From positions 16,483,565-16,547,564 of the forward strand of contig OZ023266.1 of assembly GCA_964006375.1 (NCBI GenBank): 64,000 bases of DNA. Reading direction: 5' to 3'. Positions within the stretch are counted from its first letter, which is position 1, and every line of letters starts with the position of its first letter. This DNA comes from Tillus elongatus. Its lineage: Eukaryota > Arthropoda > Insecta > Coleoptera > Cleridae. This document shows positions 63,048-64,000 of the stretch, piece by piece. The position numbers were made by a program, and so were the translations under genes. The notes beneath the pieces were generated by a model. That model made no database searches. It saw only the letters and a list, made by a program, of their open reading frames with translations, and had not been told where the DNA came from.

Positions 63048-63479
63048 TGTTACATTCTACAGGGTTCTAGATTTGTTGACTAACTAAATACAGCTTTTTA
63101 AACTACTAATTTATTATAAGCAACTATTTTCCAACACCAGTATCAATTAAAATATTTCTCTCTATTATTAAATGTCCATAGAACTATATTCCACTATTCG
63201 CCTTCTATGATCGCTTCTAATGCGCCAACACTTACTGCCGACTCGCTTAAAACTCTATTATCACTTACTCTGCACCACACTAATTCAACACTGAACTAAC
63301 TCACTCTATGTACCGTTCGTCTATTTATACTCTCCATAAAGATTTTAGACCTTCTACACCTGTCACTTCTGGTCCCTTCTAGAAATATCATTCCAGAGTG
63401 TTCGCTGTTACCAACACAATACAACTGACCATAGAAGGGAGAAAGTGTATAAACTTAATTCTCACAGACAAATGTGACA
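63048..63479 (-). repeat. 5' LTR of element B
   Basis: 432 bp, TGTTACATTC...AAATGTGACA in plus orientation, inverted TGT...ACA ends. The primer-binding region follows at 63047 downward, but no tRNA can be named with confidence. Confidence 0.88.
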
Positions 63480-63530
63480 CTATTATGTATAGCGTACATA
63501 ATATAAAATTTTATTTATTGTATATCTTAC

Positions 63531-63672
63531 CAACGATTTCTCTGTGGCGGCATATTCGCTATAGTCTGTTTCCTTGGTTGGTGCTTTTATCCCTAACAAG
63601 CTTTGACCAAATCTAAGCATTGAGTGTGTAATCATTAGATCCTGAACTCTGCTTGTTATGTGCCCTATTATC
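63531..63672 (-). CDS. KIF9: Kinesin-9 family protein, exon ending the motor domain
   Basis: Acceptor TTTTAAATTATAG, donor TCGTTG|GTAAGA; one base plus 47 codons. It encodes IIGHITSRVQDLMITHSMLR, FGQSLLGIKAPTKETDYSEY, AATEKSL. The LRFGQ motif matches the LRFA-R motif that closes kinesin motor domains, and the lines before it match the last motor helix, so this is an internal exon, not the gene start. Earlier motor exons must lie right of 64000. Confidence 0.72.
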
Positions 63673-64000
63673 CTATAATTTAAAATAAAATTAGCCCCGT
63701 TATAAAACGAAACTAAAAATCAATATAATGAAAACAAAATTAATAGAGATGCATAAAGATATGACTGTTAAGATGGACTAAAGTGAAACGGCCACTTAAA
63801 GAAGCAGAAATATTTAAGCGTGCTTTTCAGTTTTGATTTAATACTAAAATCAATAATGGGTTATCCATATTGCTATTACTAAAGCAGAAAGAGAAAAGAC
63901 GTGCAAACTGCAAAGTGGCGTGATGAGGGGAAGCCGGAAACGAAGCAGATCGGGCGTCGGAATCGAAGGAGACTATTTTAAGTGCTTTTTATCGTGGTTT
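63673..64000 (-). other. Kinesin-9 intron, runs off the right edge
   Basis: AT-rich up to 63890, then GC-richer sequence with no further motor-domain exon recognised. Confidence 0.4.

Larger units (their letters stand above)
59815..63479 (-). mobile_element. Ty3/gypsy-type LTR element B, internal deletion, inside a kinesin-9 intron
   Basis: On the minus strand: 5' LTR (63048-63479), Gag, an in-frame jump to RNase H, integrase zinc-binding domain, a broken integrase core, integrase C-terminus, a polypurine tract (AAAAGGGGGCAG, about 59960-59971) and a 3' LTR cut to 145 bp (59815-59959). It lies between two kinesin-9 exons; its 5' LTR ends only 52 bp from the donor at 63531. The same orientation as the gene is unusual for tolerated LTR insertions. 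Confidence 0.88.

Noticed and set aside
63398..63672. Kinesin-9 gene start at the in-frame ATG near 63635
   Set aside because: The frame is open upstream to an acceptor site at 63672 and the sequence matches the last part of a motor domain, so this is an internal exon.

Overview
The window is a stretch of an animal nuclear genome, most likely an insect. It is AT-rich, its genes have introns with GT/AG splice sites, and most of it is transposable elements and their debris: IS630/Tc1/mariner transposons, CR1/jockey-type and RNase H-bearing LINEs, Ty3/gypsy LTR elements, a Penelope-like element with a GIY-YIG domain, a tRNA-derived SINE, MITEs, and at least fifteen (TA)n arrays. No prokaryotic features were seen.

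Three host genes are supported. TSPO (translocator protein, outer mitochondrial membrane) lies on the plus strand in three exons (22075-22303, 22359-22453, 26865-27047); its second intron is 4.4 kb and full of retroelement fragments. BTF3/NAC-beta is an intact single-exon ORF on the minus strand (41802-42296). The C-terminal half of a kinesin-9 (KIF9-like) gene lies on the minus strand, with six in-phase exons from 63672 down to 47665. Its motor-domain exons lie beyond the right edge, and its introns hold two defective Ty3/gypsy copies and a LINE.

Region by region: 1-960 decayed mariner; 1564-2011 a dimer of a ~310-bp repeat with hammerhead ribozymes; 2290-7005 copies of a dispersed microsatellite-bearing repeat family; 7005-7650 LINE RNase H tail; 9150-12030 a heptamer satellite; 13280-14400 LINE; 15320-18579 a mariner with long inverted arms into which a hammerhead repeat array has inserted; 19600-20300 G-rich inverted repeats; 22075-27200 TSPO; 27300-37080 mariners and LINEs; 38880-40935 a large inverted repeat; 41802-42296 BTF3; 42960-46300 a second hammerhead family and a Penelope-like element carrying nested insertions; 47665-63672 the kinesin-9 gene.

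The most interesting signal is a set of predicted hammerhead self-cleaving ribozymes. Family A is a retrozyme-like ~310-bp tandem repeat. Two copies keep every core base and a GUC cleavage site, and one array is flanked by a 10-bp target-site duplication. Family B has two inverted pairs of hammerhead cores. A Penelope-like element, the kind of retroelement known to carry hammerheads, is in the same window. Everything here is read by eye; no folding, database or expression data were available.
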